From positions 9,920,001 to 9,984,000 of the forward strand of contig JBHGNT010000011.1 in assembly GCA_043228905.1 (NCBI GenBank): 64,000 bases of DNA, read 5' to 3'. The stretch is from Azolla caroliniana (lineage: Eukaryota > Polypodiophyta). The position numbers and the translations under genes are program-made. This document shows positions 25,546 to 37,189 of the stretch, piece by piece (the first letter of the stretch is position 1; each line of letters begins with the position of its first letter). The notes beneath the pieces were generated by a model. The model had not been told where the DNA came from and did not search any database. It saw only the letters and a program-made list of their open reading frames with translations.

Positions 25546-25615
25546 TAGTGTATAGTACATTCGAGAATATTCGAGTCGTTAGTATATAACACGTTCGCGT
25601 TCACAAGTGGAAGGA
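25545..25615 (+). repeat. Left inverted repeat of candidate DNA transposon
   Basis: The core taacacgttcgcgttcacaa followed by gtggaaggatcgcgcat is repeated in reverse complement at about 43163-43205 with two or three differences. Further out, tcgagaatat words are also shared in inverted order. It lies 340 bp outside the transposase stop codon. The exact terminus and target duplication are not resolved. Confidence 0.45.
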
Positions 25616-28230
25616 TCGCGCATAAATGGAAGGATAAGGGAAATTTTGGTTGATTTTAGGGCTTTTTCAATGATTTTACAAAACACATTGATACCAATAT
25701 CATACATGTTCAAACATACTATGAAAAAGGTTAAAAATCCACTATTTTCGTGATTTAGAAGTAACTAAAAAAAGACCAATTTCAAAAAGATACATTCTCA
25801 ATTTATATCACAAACTTTACAACCAATGTTATTTTATAAGAAACGATTTTTTAGAAATCATAAGAATTCAAAACACATGCTTTTATATTACTCGATTTGT
25901 TACAAGCGGAATGTAGTTACACTTAATAGCCAAATATACATTCATGATCATTCCTTTATGGAGAATCACTACTATAACTAATATCCAATGACGATTCCTC
26001 CTCATCATCCTCAGATGTACCAATCAGTGCATTATCTTCGTCATAAACCAAATGGTTTGACTCTAGATGATATGTAGCAGATCTCGTTTGCCTTTGAGTC
26101 GAGCCACCTTGTAGACCTGGTAATTTTTCTTTTATTATATTTATTGTTGACTTCCTTAATCGTCCGGCTTTTGTAAGTGTGAAGTCGTACACGATGATAT
26201 ACACATCAGAGATATCAAGGGTCGAGGTGTTACGAATGTTTCGCTTCCTCTTCCTACCTCCCCTTCTTGTTGGGCATTCAATCATCTCCAATGTATACTT
26301 ACCTGTAAAAGCATTTGCACTTCTAGTGTTGTACCAATGAACATTTATAGACTTGATCGTGTTTTCTATTTCATGCATTAGCACTTCTAGAATTTTACCA
26401 ACCCAAAATTGGTGGCCATGTGAGTTCTCATCAGCCGGCGTTGCAATCAACATCCCCGCGGTGAGCTCTTGCAAATTGCCTTGCCATCTAACTTCGGCTG
26501 CTTTGGTCATCCTTGGTCCCACATAAATGTCTCTTTGTTGTGGATGAACTAAGCTGTCATTAATCGCATTTGCTAGTTGCTCCGGAGTTCTATTTACGCG
26601 ATCATGTTGCAGCGACCATGTGAATGGCGTTTCCAAATTCCAATTATCACCAGATACACAATTGTCTATAATTCCTTTCTGATCACTATAAAATACATCT
26701 CACCATGACGTGTCTTGTTGTGCGGCATATTTCTTGGCGGCCTCAATATGCTTTCTTTTTTCTTCTAAGGCTTGGAGCCATGACCGTTTTTGTTCTGATA
26801 CCAAGTCGATTTGTAACTGTCCTTTCTTCTCAATTGGCATTTGCTTAGCTCCATGGACAATTGTACTCGGCATACAAAGTAATAACTGGCAACCACCTTC
26901 AGGTTCCCATGTTGTAGAAGATGAATATTGTTTAGCATACAAAAGTGTAGAACCACTTATTCCATTTTTCTTTATCATAAAAATGTGATTGAAACTTATA
27001 TTGTTTAATTGAGCAAGCACTTTAACATTCCCACCACCCCCATCTGATATATATCTCTTAAAGTCATATACCTCCTTCAAGTGTAACACTTTTGGGCGTG
27101 GTGTATATGCATCACAAATGACATCAAATAGTTTAGGTAAAGTGAAAGCATCATGCTGAGACAACTGTCTGGAGAATGTGCTAAACATCTGATCTATATG
27201 GTCATGTGTGTGGCCAACCAAAAGAAAATTGACTTTCACTTTCCTAAACAATTCTTGGTTGACCAACATACTTAAATAGCCAAATACAGTTGAATTTTTG
27301 TTCTCTCTAGCAGTATTGTCCAATTGAATGTATAGAACAGGGGGGAAAGGTTGGCCCCAAGACATCAAAACTTGGTGAATGACTGTAATTGTTAGCTTAG
27401 GGTCATTGTGAACATTGGGGTATGTAATGAAGACATGAGGTCCAACAGACCTATTATAAGCCAAGCATCCCACCAAGTGCATTTGAACAAGGCACTCATC
27501 ATTGACATCTTTGGGGAGCCTCCGCATATGCGGCAAACACGTCTTCTTCTGGTCCATGCCATCTATCATTAAGCACATGTATTGTTCGGGCCTCTTCAAA
27601 CACTTCTCTCTATGATGCATCACCTTCTTTCGTTCTAAGGATTGTGCCTCACGATGCTCTTGTAGTAACTTCTTACTCATATCCTTTTCCATTGATGTCT
27701 TTGCACCTTTAGCCAAACTTTTAAGATTTGCACAAATGGAGCAATACCCCATACTTACTTTACGAGGAATGATAACATTTGAAAACCGAGCCCTCCATAA
27801 TCTTGTGAATTGGCTATAGGTGATAGACTTATTACGTGAGCCCAACATATCAGATCGATAGACATCATAAACTTCCCGACGTGTATAATTATCAGAAAGG
27901 TGCATCCTACCTGTAGTGGGCATTACTTCACAATTTAACTGAAAGTAAGTTTTCATCCAACCAATAGCATGTCTTCCAATTGCACCTTTCATACTTGGAA
28001 CCTCTTTACAATTGAGCATCTGATCCCCGCTAAGTAGACGTTGTTGTACTCTATGTAGCCGCATGTTACTAACACATAACGCAATTTTGAATGCAACTCT
28101 ACATATCTGTTGCGCATGGAAGATATAATACTTGAATGATACTTTGATCCCCGTACATTTGTCAGATACTAGTTGCATATGTGACCCGAGGTAAGTGTCT
28201 TGCTCATCACCGGTCATCTAAAAATAGTAT

Positions 28231-28650
28231 TGTCAGGAACAGTACTAAGACAGAGAAGGAATTAGTACTAAAAGAAGTATTAGTACTAAGAGAGGTGAAG
28301 AACTCTCGAGAGAAGGAAAGAGTGAGTGAGAGGGAGGGAGAGAGAGAGAGAGAGTGATGATAAGAAAAGATATATATTATGTGAAGAAAATGTACAGTAG
28401 CTAGGAGGCTTAAGACTGACGTTAAACCGATTTGGTTCGAAATAATGCCTTGTGCCTCCTTTTATAGTGTTCTAAGGAATACTCCTGAAGTTTCTAGAAT
28501 GTTCCAGAGAAATCTGGAATATACATCAATTTTCTATAATAAAATATAAATGAAAATAATATTCTATGTATTACAATGTATAGTCTAATGGTGAAGAGCT
28601 CGACCCATGTAGTATAAGGTCATGGGTTCGAGTCTTGCCATATCATGACA
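28231..28650 (-). repeat. Gypsy-1 3' LTR
   Basis: About 420 bp. Contains a (GA)n run at 28339-28355 and, on the plus strand, an A box (TAGTCTAATGG, 28581-28591) and B box (GGTTCGAGTC, 28625-28634) with tRNA-like spacing. Confidence 0.9.
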
Positions 28651-28661
28651 CTATCCCCCCT

Positions 28662-31600
28662 TTAAAACGATGAGTGTAACGAGTCGTTTTGGATTGAGGA
28701 CCCGGTTTGTCTTTGATGATGGAAGTCTTCAAGAAGAGCACGAGCATTGGTGACATTCTCTATCGGTTCCCAAGTACGCTTGTTGGGACTATATCCTAGC
28801 CAGTCGACTAGATGGTAGAGCTTGTTGCGAACAAGCTTGGAATCAAGGATGGCGGCAACCTTGTAGTCAGGTCCATCTTCAAGGTCGATCGGGGGTGGAG
28901 GCTGTGTAATACGTCCTGGGATGGTGCTTTCTTGATAGGGTTTGAGGAGAGAACTATGAAACACCGGATGTATCCGAAGTTGTGGAGGTAGATCAAGATG
29001 AAAAACGACATCATTAATCTTTCCGATAATACGGAAAGGACCTAATCGCCGATAATTCAACTTCTCGCATGGGCGAGTAGTCTTAATGTGTCGTCGGAGT
29101 AGCCATACCCGATCTCCAATGTTAAAACTAGATGGGAGTCGATGACGATCCGCATAAACCTTGTGTGTTTGTTGAGCTTGTTGGAGATGAGTAGATAAAT
29201 CCGCTTGTATCTTGCGTAACCTCTCCAAACGATCCTCTGCGCAAGGATTTGTGGACACCTCTGGGGTTTCAAGTACACACCACCGGGGGTGACATCCCGT
29301 ATAAGCATAAAATGGCGTAACTTTCGTGGATGCGTGGATAGAGTTGTTATAGGCAAATTCGGCGAAGTGGAGAATATCTGCCCAGTCATCCTAATGATAG
29401 CTGAGAAAGCACCGCAGATACTGCTCCAGCGTTTGATTGGTTCGTTCGGCTTGGCCGTCGGTTTGTGGGTGGTAGCCGGAGGAGAGGTTACAAGTGACCT
29501 TGAGCATGTTAAAAAGGTGCTTCCAAAATTTTGACACGAACTGGGGTCCACGGTCGCTGATGATACTATCAGGAAGTCCATAATGTCGACATACTTCACG
29601 CATGACAATTTCGGCAGTGTCTTCACTGGAGATCTCCTTAGTACATGGCAAGAAATGAGCCATCTTCGTATATCGATCGACCACTGTTAGAATCTCATTG
29701 AACCCCTTAGAGACTGGAAGATCTGTGATGAAGTCTAGAGCAATGGATTGCCACGACTTGCTTGGAATTGGTAATGGTTCTAATAAACCATATGGATGAT
29801 GCCTTGGCATTTTCGCTCTGCAGCATGTATCACAAGTCCGAACAAAATCCTTGACAAATTGTCGCATACAGGGCCACCAGAATGATCGTTGTACTAAATG
29901 TAGTGTTTTAGTACTACCAAAATGCCCAGCTGTATATGTGTCATGACAGTTTTGTACTACTTGAAGGCGGCAAGAACCATTAGGAACATACAAAAGTTCT
30001 TTAAAGAAGAGTAATCCATCATGGTATTTGAATTGCCGATAGTCTGTACCTGGTGGTTGCGACTGTGAACACGACGCTCGAGAGGGATCAATTTGTGCTA
30101 GTATAGCTTGGGCGAACACATTTGTCTTCAAGTCTTCGTGTATGGTATCGATAACGCGGGAATCCATGGGCATGCCAAAGATCTTTGTTGCTTGTAGTCG
30201 TGCCGGTCCCAAGATGATTTGTTTTTGGTTATCGAAAGCTGGCTCGCCGGGACGGGGTGCTAGGTACGAACGCCGTGATAATGCATCGGCCTTCCCTTGG
30301 TGCTTCCCCGGACGATATGTAATTTTGAAGTCGAAACGCGTGAAGAAGTGGGCCCACCGAGCTTGACGTCGATTCAACACACGAGCATCCTAAAAGTATG
30401 CAAGGTTCTTGTGGTCACTAAATACGGTGACCGGATGAGAGGATCCCTCTAGAAAATGCCTCCATTGCATAAAAGAATCCACTATTGCCAAGAGCTCCTT
30501 ATCATGAATTTCGTAGTTGATTTCGGCGGCGTCAAACTTGTGTGAGTGAAAAGCCACAGGATGTAGCTTCTCATCATTCCCCTATTGTGACAGAATGCTC
30601 CCTAATGCAAAATCCGATGCGTCAGCTTCGATAATAAATGGTTTTTCCGGATCGACATGAGCTAGAATTGGAGCCAATGTAAATGCCTTTTTAAGACTCT
30701 CGAAAGCCACGTCCGTTTCTTCAGACCAAATGAACAGTTGTCCCTTCCTGGTAAGTTGTGTGAGAGGTAGAACGATCTTTGAGTAATCTTGTATGAACTT
30801 CTGGTAAAAATTGGCAAAGCCTAGGAAGCATTGCACATCCCGCACCGAACGTGGAGTCTGCCATTCTACCACCGTTTTGACCTTAGCTAGGTCCATGGAG
30901 ATGCCTTCTGACGAAATGATGTAGCCGAGAAATTCCACTCGGTTGCACCCGAAACTACATTTTTCTAGCTTTGCATACAGACCATGTTCTCGAAGTCGTT
31001 TTAGTACTAATAGTACATGAGAATCATGTTCTTCTTGGGTCTTTGAATAAACCAGTAGATCATCCAAATAGATGATCAAACAATCATCCAATAGATCTCG
31101 GAATATATCATTAGCCATGTGCTGGAAGACTGCAGGTGCATTAGTGAGGCCGAACGGCATGACCGTATACTCGAAGTGCCCATATCTGGTGCGAAACGCG
31201 GTCTTCCATTCGTCTCCTGGTCGGATCCGTACGAGGTTATATGCTCCCCGTAAGTCGATCTTCTTGAAGAACCTGGCACCATTGATCCGTTCTAAAAGAC
31301 TTGAGATAAGGGGAAGAGCATACCTATTCCTGATTGTAACCTTATTCAGGCCACGGTAATCTACAACAAGACGAAGCGATCCATCCTTTTTCTTGACGAA
31401 GAAAATGGGCGCGCCGGCTGGAGATTTCGAATGCCGGATGAAACCATTTTCCAAATTCTCCTCTATATAGGCCCGAAGGACTTCCAGCTCAGTTGGTGAC
31501 AAATTGTAGATCGGTCCCCATGGCGGCTCTTTTCCCGGTTGTAAATCGATGGGGCAATCATACGGTCGATGATGAGGAAGTGTGTTGGCTTGTACTTTAT

Positions 31601-32195
31601 CGAACACATCGGCGTAATGACGATACTTCTCGGGAAGTTGAACGGTGGATCCTTCTTTAGTGGTGCTGGAGGGGTTTACTGATATTGCAAAGAGGAACAT
31701 TTCCTCCTTGTGCCCTTCTTTACGCAACTGACGTAGCGAAATGGTTGCCATCTTCTGAGTTGACCCTTGGGTTTGTCGACACCGGATTTCTCTTGTTCTC
31801 CAATCTATGTCTGGGTTATGTAACTCGAACCACGGTAATCCTAAAACTATGGGATGTTCTGGGATACTAATAATATTAAATGATACTACACATGCTAAGT
31901 TATCTAGGACAATATTAATGGGCTCTGACTCTTCTATGATATTTCCGGAAGCAATGGGACGTCCATCAATGACTACTACAGAGGCTGGACACTGGAGTTT
32001 TCTTAGGGATATCTTATGAGCTTGAGCAAATTTCTTATCCATAAAGCAAGAGTTAGCTCCGGAATCTAGGAGTGCTAGGACATGTACTGGAGGGGTACTT
32101 TTAGTACTAACTATTACTTGGGCTACGAACACATCACTAACTTGCTTAGAGGGAATGGAACCACTAATGGGCTGCACAAATCTAGGGCTGTCCAA
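28662..32195 (-). pseudogene. Gypsy-1 pol: protease, RT, RNase H, integrase, chromodomain
   Basis: One continuous frame with three in-frame TAG codons (30582-30584, 30390-30392, 29391-29393). Protease LLDSGANSCFM; RT with FGLTNAPAVFQ and IIYLDDLLVYS; RNase H starting IIEADASDFALGS; integrase zinc region ending CDTCCRAK, catalytic residues in ALDFITDLP, SIISDRGPQF and DGQAERTNQTLEQYL; a GPF-type module (NYRRLGPFRIIGKI); and a C-terminal chromodomain (YKVAAILDSKLVRNKLYHLV then WLGYSPNKRTWEP). The chromodomain places it among chromoviruses, which target heterochromatin. All catalytic motifs are still visible, but the stops make it non-autonomous as it stands. The gag frame above is in a different register. 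Confidence 0.9.
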
Positions 32196-32379
32196 CCAAA
32201 CGGCTCCTATTTTGGCTGGACTTAGTCGTTTAACTCTTCTTCTAACTGACTAAGGACATCAAATCTGTTCGCTAGATCTGGGCTATTAGTACTATTAGGA
32301 CTATAAGATATCCCTACTGAAATAGGCTCGGTTTTAGTACAATTAGAACTAGCGACTATTTGGTTTACCTGTCTTCTTG

Positions 32380-33373
32380 GCCTATGGGGGCAATTTATTG
32401 CAATATGTCCTGGTCCACTGCAGTAAAGACATAGTCGATTTGTACGGTGTCGCTACTTTTCTTCTTCGGATAATGGCCCTCGACGACGTGTAGTGTCAAG
32501 CTCCATCGGAGTCGGAGTATTCGCTGGAGGCGCATTATATGACTCCCTCGGAAAAGGTCTTGCTACCACTGAGGCGTAGGTGGGCTCTGATCTTGCCCTT
32601 CGCATCTGTAGTTGTCGTTCTGAATGTCGCTCAAAGAGGCGGTTGTCACATCTCACTGCGCGATTGATTGCTTCTGTTAAGGACTTTGGCTCTTCGGGGA
32701 AGGTCAAGAGTAAATCCTTGACGTCGTTGCGTAAACCATAACGGAATTGCTCCATCAACGCTTGATCATCCCAAGGGATATCAGCGGCGAGTAGGCGAAA
32801 ATCTGCAGCATATGCGGAGGCTGGACGGTCACCTTGGCGTAATCGCCGAATTTTGTTGATTGCGGTCCTGATGCTGTCAGTATCTCCGAAACATGCTTTA
32901 AACTCACCTAGAAACTCTTCAAAATTGTTGAGTAACGGGGATTCCTTTTCTAATAGTGGAACAAACCATGCCAACGCTGAGCCACTTAACAAAGTGCCTA
33001 CTAAACCCACTCGTGATGCATCAGTGGGATACCGGGAAGGATGCATTTGAATAACTAATCATACCTGGTTAAGGAACCCTCTAAACTGCGATCGCGTTCC
33101 ATCGAACTTCGTGGGAAGGCCAATCTTGGGTTCTTTATGAATCCCTTGTGTTCCGGGCCCTTGTTGTTGCATCGCTACGATGGTTGCTTCGAGTTGTTGC
33201 ACGCGTAACGCAAGTTCCCCATGCTGTTGTTGCGTTTGTTGCTTTTCTAAGGAGATTTGCTGAAGATCCCCCATCAACCGTTGGTTTTCTTGTTCCAAAG
33301 CATGGAACTTCTCTTTCAAGCATTGAAATTCCGAGAAAACAGATTGATATTCTTCAGTGCTAACAGTGGCCAT
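32380..33373 (-). pseudogene. Gypsy-1 gag
   Basis: Starts MATVSTEEYQSVFSEF, then a coiled-coil stretch rich in Gln/Leu (about residues 10-75). It continues, across an in-frame TGA at 33059-33061, as a capsid-type region (GSALAWFVPLLEKESPLL, LRQGDRPASAYAADFRLLA), and after a TAG at 32453-32455 reaches a CCHC zinc knuckle (CLYCSGPGHIAINC) near 32430-32390. Order and composition are those of a plant Gypsy gag. Confidence 0.85.
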
Positions 33374-33446
33374 GGGATGAAAGAAAAGAGGAATAAGAGA
33401 TTAGTAGGAAATGAGAGAGACAGAAGGTAGGAAAATCGGTTTAAAC

Positions 33447-33549
33447 TGTCAGGAACAGTACTAAGACAAAGAAGGAATTAGTACTAAAAGAAGTATTAGT
33501 ACTAAGAGAGGTGAAGAACTCTCGAGAGAAGGAAAGAGTGAGTGAGAGG

Positions 33550-33595
<46 letters not shown>

Positions 33596-33888
33596 TGATA
33601 AGAAAAGATATATATTATGTGAAGAAAATGTACAGTAGCTAGGAGGCTTAAGACTGACGTTAAACCGATTTGGTTTGAAATAATGCCTTGTGCCTCCTTT
33701 TATAGTGTTCTAAGGAATACTCCTGAAGTTTCTAGAATGTTCCAGAGAAATCTGGAATATACATCAATTTTCTATAATAAAACATAAATGAAAATAATAT
33801 TCTATGTATTACAATGTATAGTCTAATGGTCAAGAGCTCGACCCATGTAGTATAAGGTCATGGGTTCGAGTCTTGCCATATCATGACA
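33447..33888 (-). repeat. Gypsy-1 5' LTR
   Basis: About 442 bp, nearly identical to the copy at 28231-28650, with a longer (GA)n tract (33557-33591). The same tRNA-like A and B boxes lie at 33819-33829 and 33863-33872 on the plus strand. Confidence 0.9.
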
Positions 33889-34399
33889 AGTATCGCTTTA
33901 ATTCTCGCAACTTTGATTTTCCAATCATAGACATACAACCACGGGCACAACATATTTTTTTGACATCAAATCCAATCTGTTTATCTGATGTCACCAAGCT
34001 AAATCTAGCCAGACGAATTCTTCGTGGGATTCTTCTAATATGCATAGGGCTCCCAGATTTCTCTTCCTGCATAGAGGTTGGTGTAACCTTGTTACAATCT
34101 AATTCTTTGTTGTGACCATCGCCAATGTTATTTAATGTTTCCTTGGCACTACCTTCATTCTCCGTATCTTTATTAATATCGTATTCTTCAATAGAGAACT
34201 CTTCACATGTGTCATTATTTACATTCCCTGTAGATGACCTCAGACAATATTCTTCGATAGAATATGGTGAGTCTGTCGACAGACAATATTCTTCAATAGA
34301 ATATGGTGACTCTGTCGACAAACAATACTCTTCAGTAGAAAACGATGAGTCTGATGACAAACAATATTCTTCAATCGAGAACGGTGAATCTTCACTCAT

Positions 34400-34676
34400 G
34401 GGTTAAGGTCTAGATAGGGCTCTGTAAGTTATGTGCTTCGGGTAAGGAAAAAAACTAATAAGCTCCTCTCTAAACATATACTCCTCTCTAAACATAAACT
34501 TCTCTCTAAACAAAAGCCAAATCAATAGAATGTCTATATTATGTAATATTATATTAATACAATACATAAAAAATTTATTTTTAATATAGTAATTGTATTT
34601 AAAATATCAATTATTATTTAAACTAGATCTATATGAAGTTAAATCAAGTAAAATATAAAACTAATCATTAACAAGC
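34400..34676. promoter_or_regulatory. Divergent promoter region between transposase and methyltransferase genes
   Basis: About 280-390 bp of AT-rich sequence between the transposase ATG (34399, minus) and the first methyltransferase codons (plus). It contains three tandem copies of ctcctctctaaacata-like words at about 34455-34512, and long A/T runs at 34540-34640 that could supply TATA elements in both directions. Confidence 0.45.
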
Positions 34677-36212
34677 CATGAATATGTTGGATCAACAAGT
34701 GAAAACGAAGAGGAGGACAATAAGGGGACGCCAGGAGCTGAGCTGGCATCGAGTGTTTTGTTATCCGAGCAGAATAAGATAAGGAGAGAGTTAATGCAGC
34801 GTAAACTGGTCAGGAAAGGGCAAGTGTTTAATTTGCCTATAACACACATCCATCGGCCCCCTATTGATGAAAAAACAGGTCGACGACCACTTGAGATTAG
34901 AGAGCCACACCGCATGCATGTTCCAAATCTCAAGAAAAAAATGAAAATTAATCCTCATGCCACTGTGGTGCCTTTTATTGTTATGGTAGATCCTGAAGAA
35001 TGTGAAACCATTGAAGATTTTGATATTAGAAAGCACGATCAATATAATTACTTTGTCATTGGTGGATCGCATTCAGCGGAGGCAGTCGGCAATTTGTGAG
35101 AGAACATCCAATGACATTCTTCTTCAAGTATGCCAAGTGCAAAATTTATGTTGGGCTCACAATCGAAGAGGCTAAGCTGTTGGCATGGGACCATAATAAT
35201 GATAATGACTATAGGCAAAAAATGTCGTCCATTGAGCGTATACGGTTCTTCCACCACGAGTATTTGGACGTGAAACAAAAGTTTGGTGTGAAGTTACATC
35301 CAGGCCTACGATGTCAATGTTTGCATGAAGTCGGCATTGTTGTAGATGATAATGTTAAGTCCGATGGTCTTCGAAAATACGAGTCTTGGTTTCAATTGGC
35401 ATTTAGAGATGGAGAAATATGGGACCTACAAGATCAAATCTTCTCAATGTGGGAGAATAAGGAGGTAAAGGGTCAATGACAAAAGAAATGTAAGGTTGAC
35501 CCTCAACTAGAGTTAAAGTCACAAGCCGCTAAGAAAATTGACTTGACAATTGAAGAAGCCGCAGACGACATGAAGCTGTCTCTGTGGAGAGCGATGCAAG
35601 GTATTAAGGACGAGCAACTTCTTGTGTCTGTTTTGTCAAGGGTTGTGACGAAAGATTTAAGCCTTGAAGAAATGGTCACTGAGTTCAATAAGTAAGTCTT
35701 TCAAATACTGAAATTGTAGTCTATATGGTGTAATTCAAAGTTCTAATCTTGATTTCTAATTTTAAAGTCATAAGGTGTACATGAAGATCCAAGAAGTTAT
35801 GATGTAACATCTTGGATGTATAACTTGGGAACAAGTGACCGAGGATTATCCTCTAACATCTTCATATAAGGCGTTATCAGAGTATTTTATTGCATTCAAG
35901 GATTGGGTTAGTATTGATGGTTTTTCATTACCCTTTCATTATATTGTGGTGCCCCTTTCATGCAAGAGCATGCATTTGAACACACCACTCTTTTAGCCAC
36001 TCCCGTTTAGCACATCACCCATTTTAGCCCACCTTTTTAGCACACCATTTTGGGACACATGTAGCTAGACCGTCCCAAAATGGGTTCTTTGTATCTTCTA
36101 TATATTGAATGATAAGTATGAAGCTAGCTAGGCTGGTTTGGTTTCCTTTTATGTGCATTTCACATAATTGGTAGAGAAGCGGGCTCAAATTTTAGCCACT
36201 ACTACATTGTTC

Positions 36213-37106
36213 ATGGCATCCCAATTCCCTTCCGCTGCCTCCAACGTCGATACCCCGATGGAGCTTGAGTTCTCGCAACCTCACGCACGACCTCCCCCTT
36301 TCCAAATGGAGCAGCTCCTGGAACTCGTCTCCAACGCCATGCTTCAAATCAGCCATACGAATCAAGCTATGCTCTCCTTCCTCTCCGCTCACAACGACCG
36401 CGCGGAAGATCGTCCAGATTCCAAGGTGCGCCCGAAGTCCTTCTCCGGATTGCCTTTCGAGGATGTCTTAGCTTGGTTGGATCATTTTGAGATGATCTCG
36501 AGTTACCATCGATGGTCCGACGAGCGCAAAGCTTTGGAAGTTCGTACCCTGCTCGAAAACGTCGCCGCCACCTGGTACGTCCAACAATCAAGCGACGTGA
36601 CCGAGAATTGGGTGATCCTTCGGGATCTCCTCGTACAAAACTTCGCCCATCAAAATTCAGCCCAAATGGCGTTACAACAACTCGAAACATTGCAACAACA
36701 AGCACACGAACCCGCCGGCCAATTTGGTGTTCGCCTCAATCAACTCCTCATTCGCACTGACCCTACCATGCCCGAGCATGTGAAGCTTTTCTTCTTATGG
36801 CCTCGTCTGCGCCACGACATCACTCGCCACGCTCGGGACCAAGGTCCGCAGACATTCAACGAAGCCATCCTCATCACCCAACGAATCGAAGCTTGTACAT
36901 TATCTGACACCCAACCTCGTTGGCCCCATCCATCAGCCACCGACTCACGCGCCCAATACCAAGGCGCGGCCCCCATGGACATTGATGTCCAAAACATGCA
37001 ATTGCAAGCTCGCCGCAACCGTCCCGATCACGATAGCCAAGGGCGCCCGAGGTGTTTCTACTGCCACAATTATGGACACGTCCGACGTCAGTGCCGAAAA
37101 TTGTAA
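36213..37106 (+). pseudogene. Gypsy-2 gag
   Basis: Starts MASQFPSAASNVDTPMELEF. Capsid-like core (ALEVRTLLENVAATWYVQQS, PAGQFGVRLNQLLIRTDP), then a CCHC knuckle CFYCHNYGHVRRQC at the end. The frame ends at a TAA directly after the knuckle, and coding-like sequence continues beyond, so the stop may be a mutation. The next frame is shifted. Confidence 0.85.
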
Positions 37107-37189
37107 CAACAATCTCACAAGCAAAAAGTCCAGATAACTATGGCTGACGTGGCATCATTGGCTGAGCTTCCGGGAAACTGACGTCCGGG

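Larger units (their letters stand above)
28226..33893 (-). mobile_element. Chromodomain Ty3/Gypsy retrotransposon (Gypsy-1), nearly full length
   Basis: LTRs at 28231-28650 (3' LTR in element sense) and 33447-33888 (5' LTR), each bounded by TGTCA...TGACA on its strand, with 5-bp target duplications AGTAT at 28226-28230 and 33889-33893. The polypurine tract (AAAGGGGGGATAG on the minus strand) abuts the 3' LTR at 28651. The LTRs differ at about four positions plus a (GA)n length change, indicating a recent insertion. It interrupts the transposase-like gene. Gag and pol are listed separately. Confidence 0.92.
25956..34399 (-). pseudogene. DUF7869-type transposase-like gene, split by a nested Gypsy element
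   Basis: Reads from ATG 34399 down to 33889, is interrupted by the element 28231-33888, and resumes at 28230 down to 25956, all in one frame (roughly 920 codons). Order of features: four 13-residue SPYSIEEYCLSTD repeats, an acidic linker, IRRIPRRIRLARF, CCARGC, GDEQDTYLGSHM, VCR-type helix, YCSIC zinc pair, then a catalytic-like core with LMIDGMDQKK, VFITYPNVHNDP, YIQLDNTARENKN and LLVGHTHDHIDQMFS. The Asp residues of MIDG, QLDN and GHTHD are spaced as in an RNase H-fold DDE/D enzyme, which is an inference. The C-terminus (226 aa) has a basic RRGGRKRKR stretch and an acidic tail. Two nonsense codons (TAG 28218-28220, TGA 26700-26702) lie in frame, so this copy is dead. Recognition as DUF7869 is from motif recall. 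Confidence 0.65.

Noticed and set aside
25419-25615. Intact solo LTR
   Set aside because: TG start and polypurine tract are suggestive, but no CA end, partner LTR or target duplication could be fixed.
28575-28650. Functional tRNA gene in the LTR
   Set aside because: Boxes are good, but the 5' and 3' ends do not pair convincingly as an acceptor stem and the unit is duplicated in both LTRs, as expected for LTR content.
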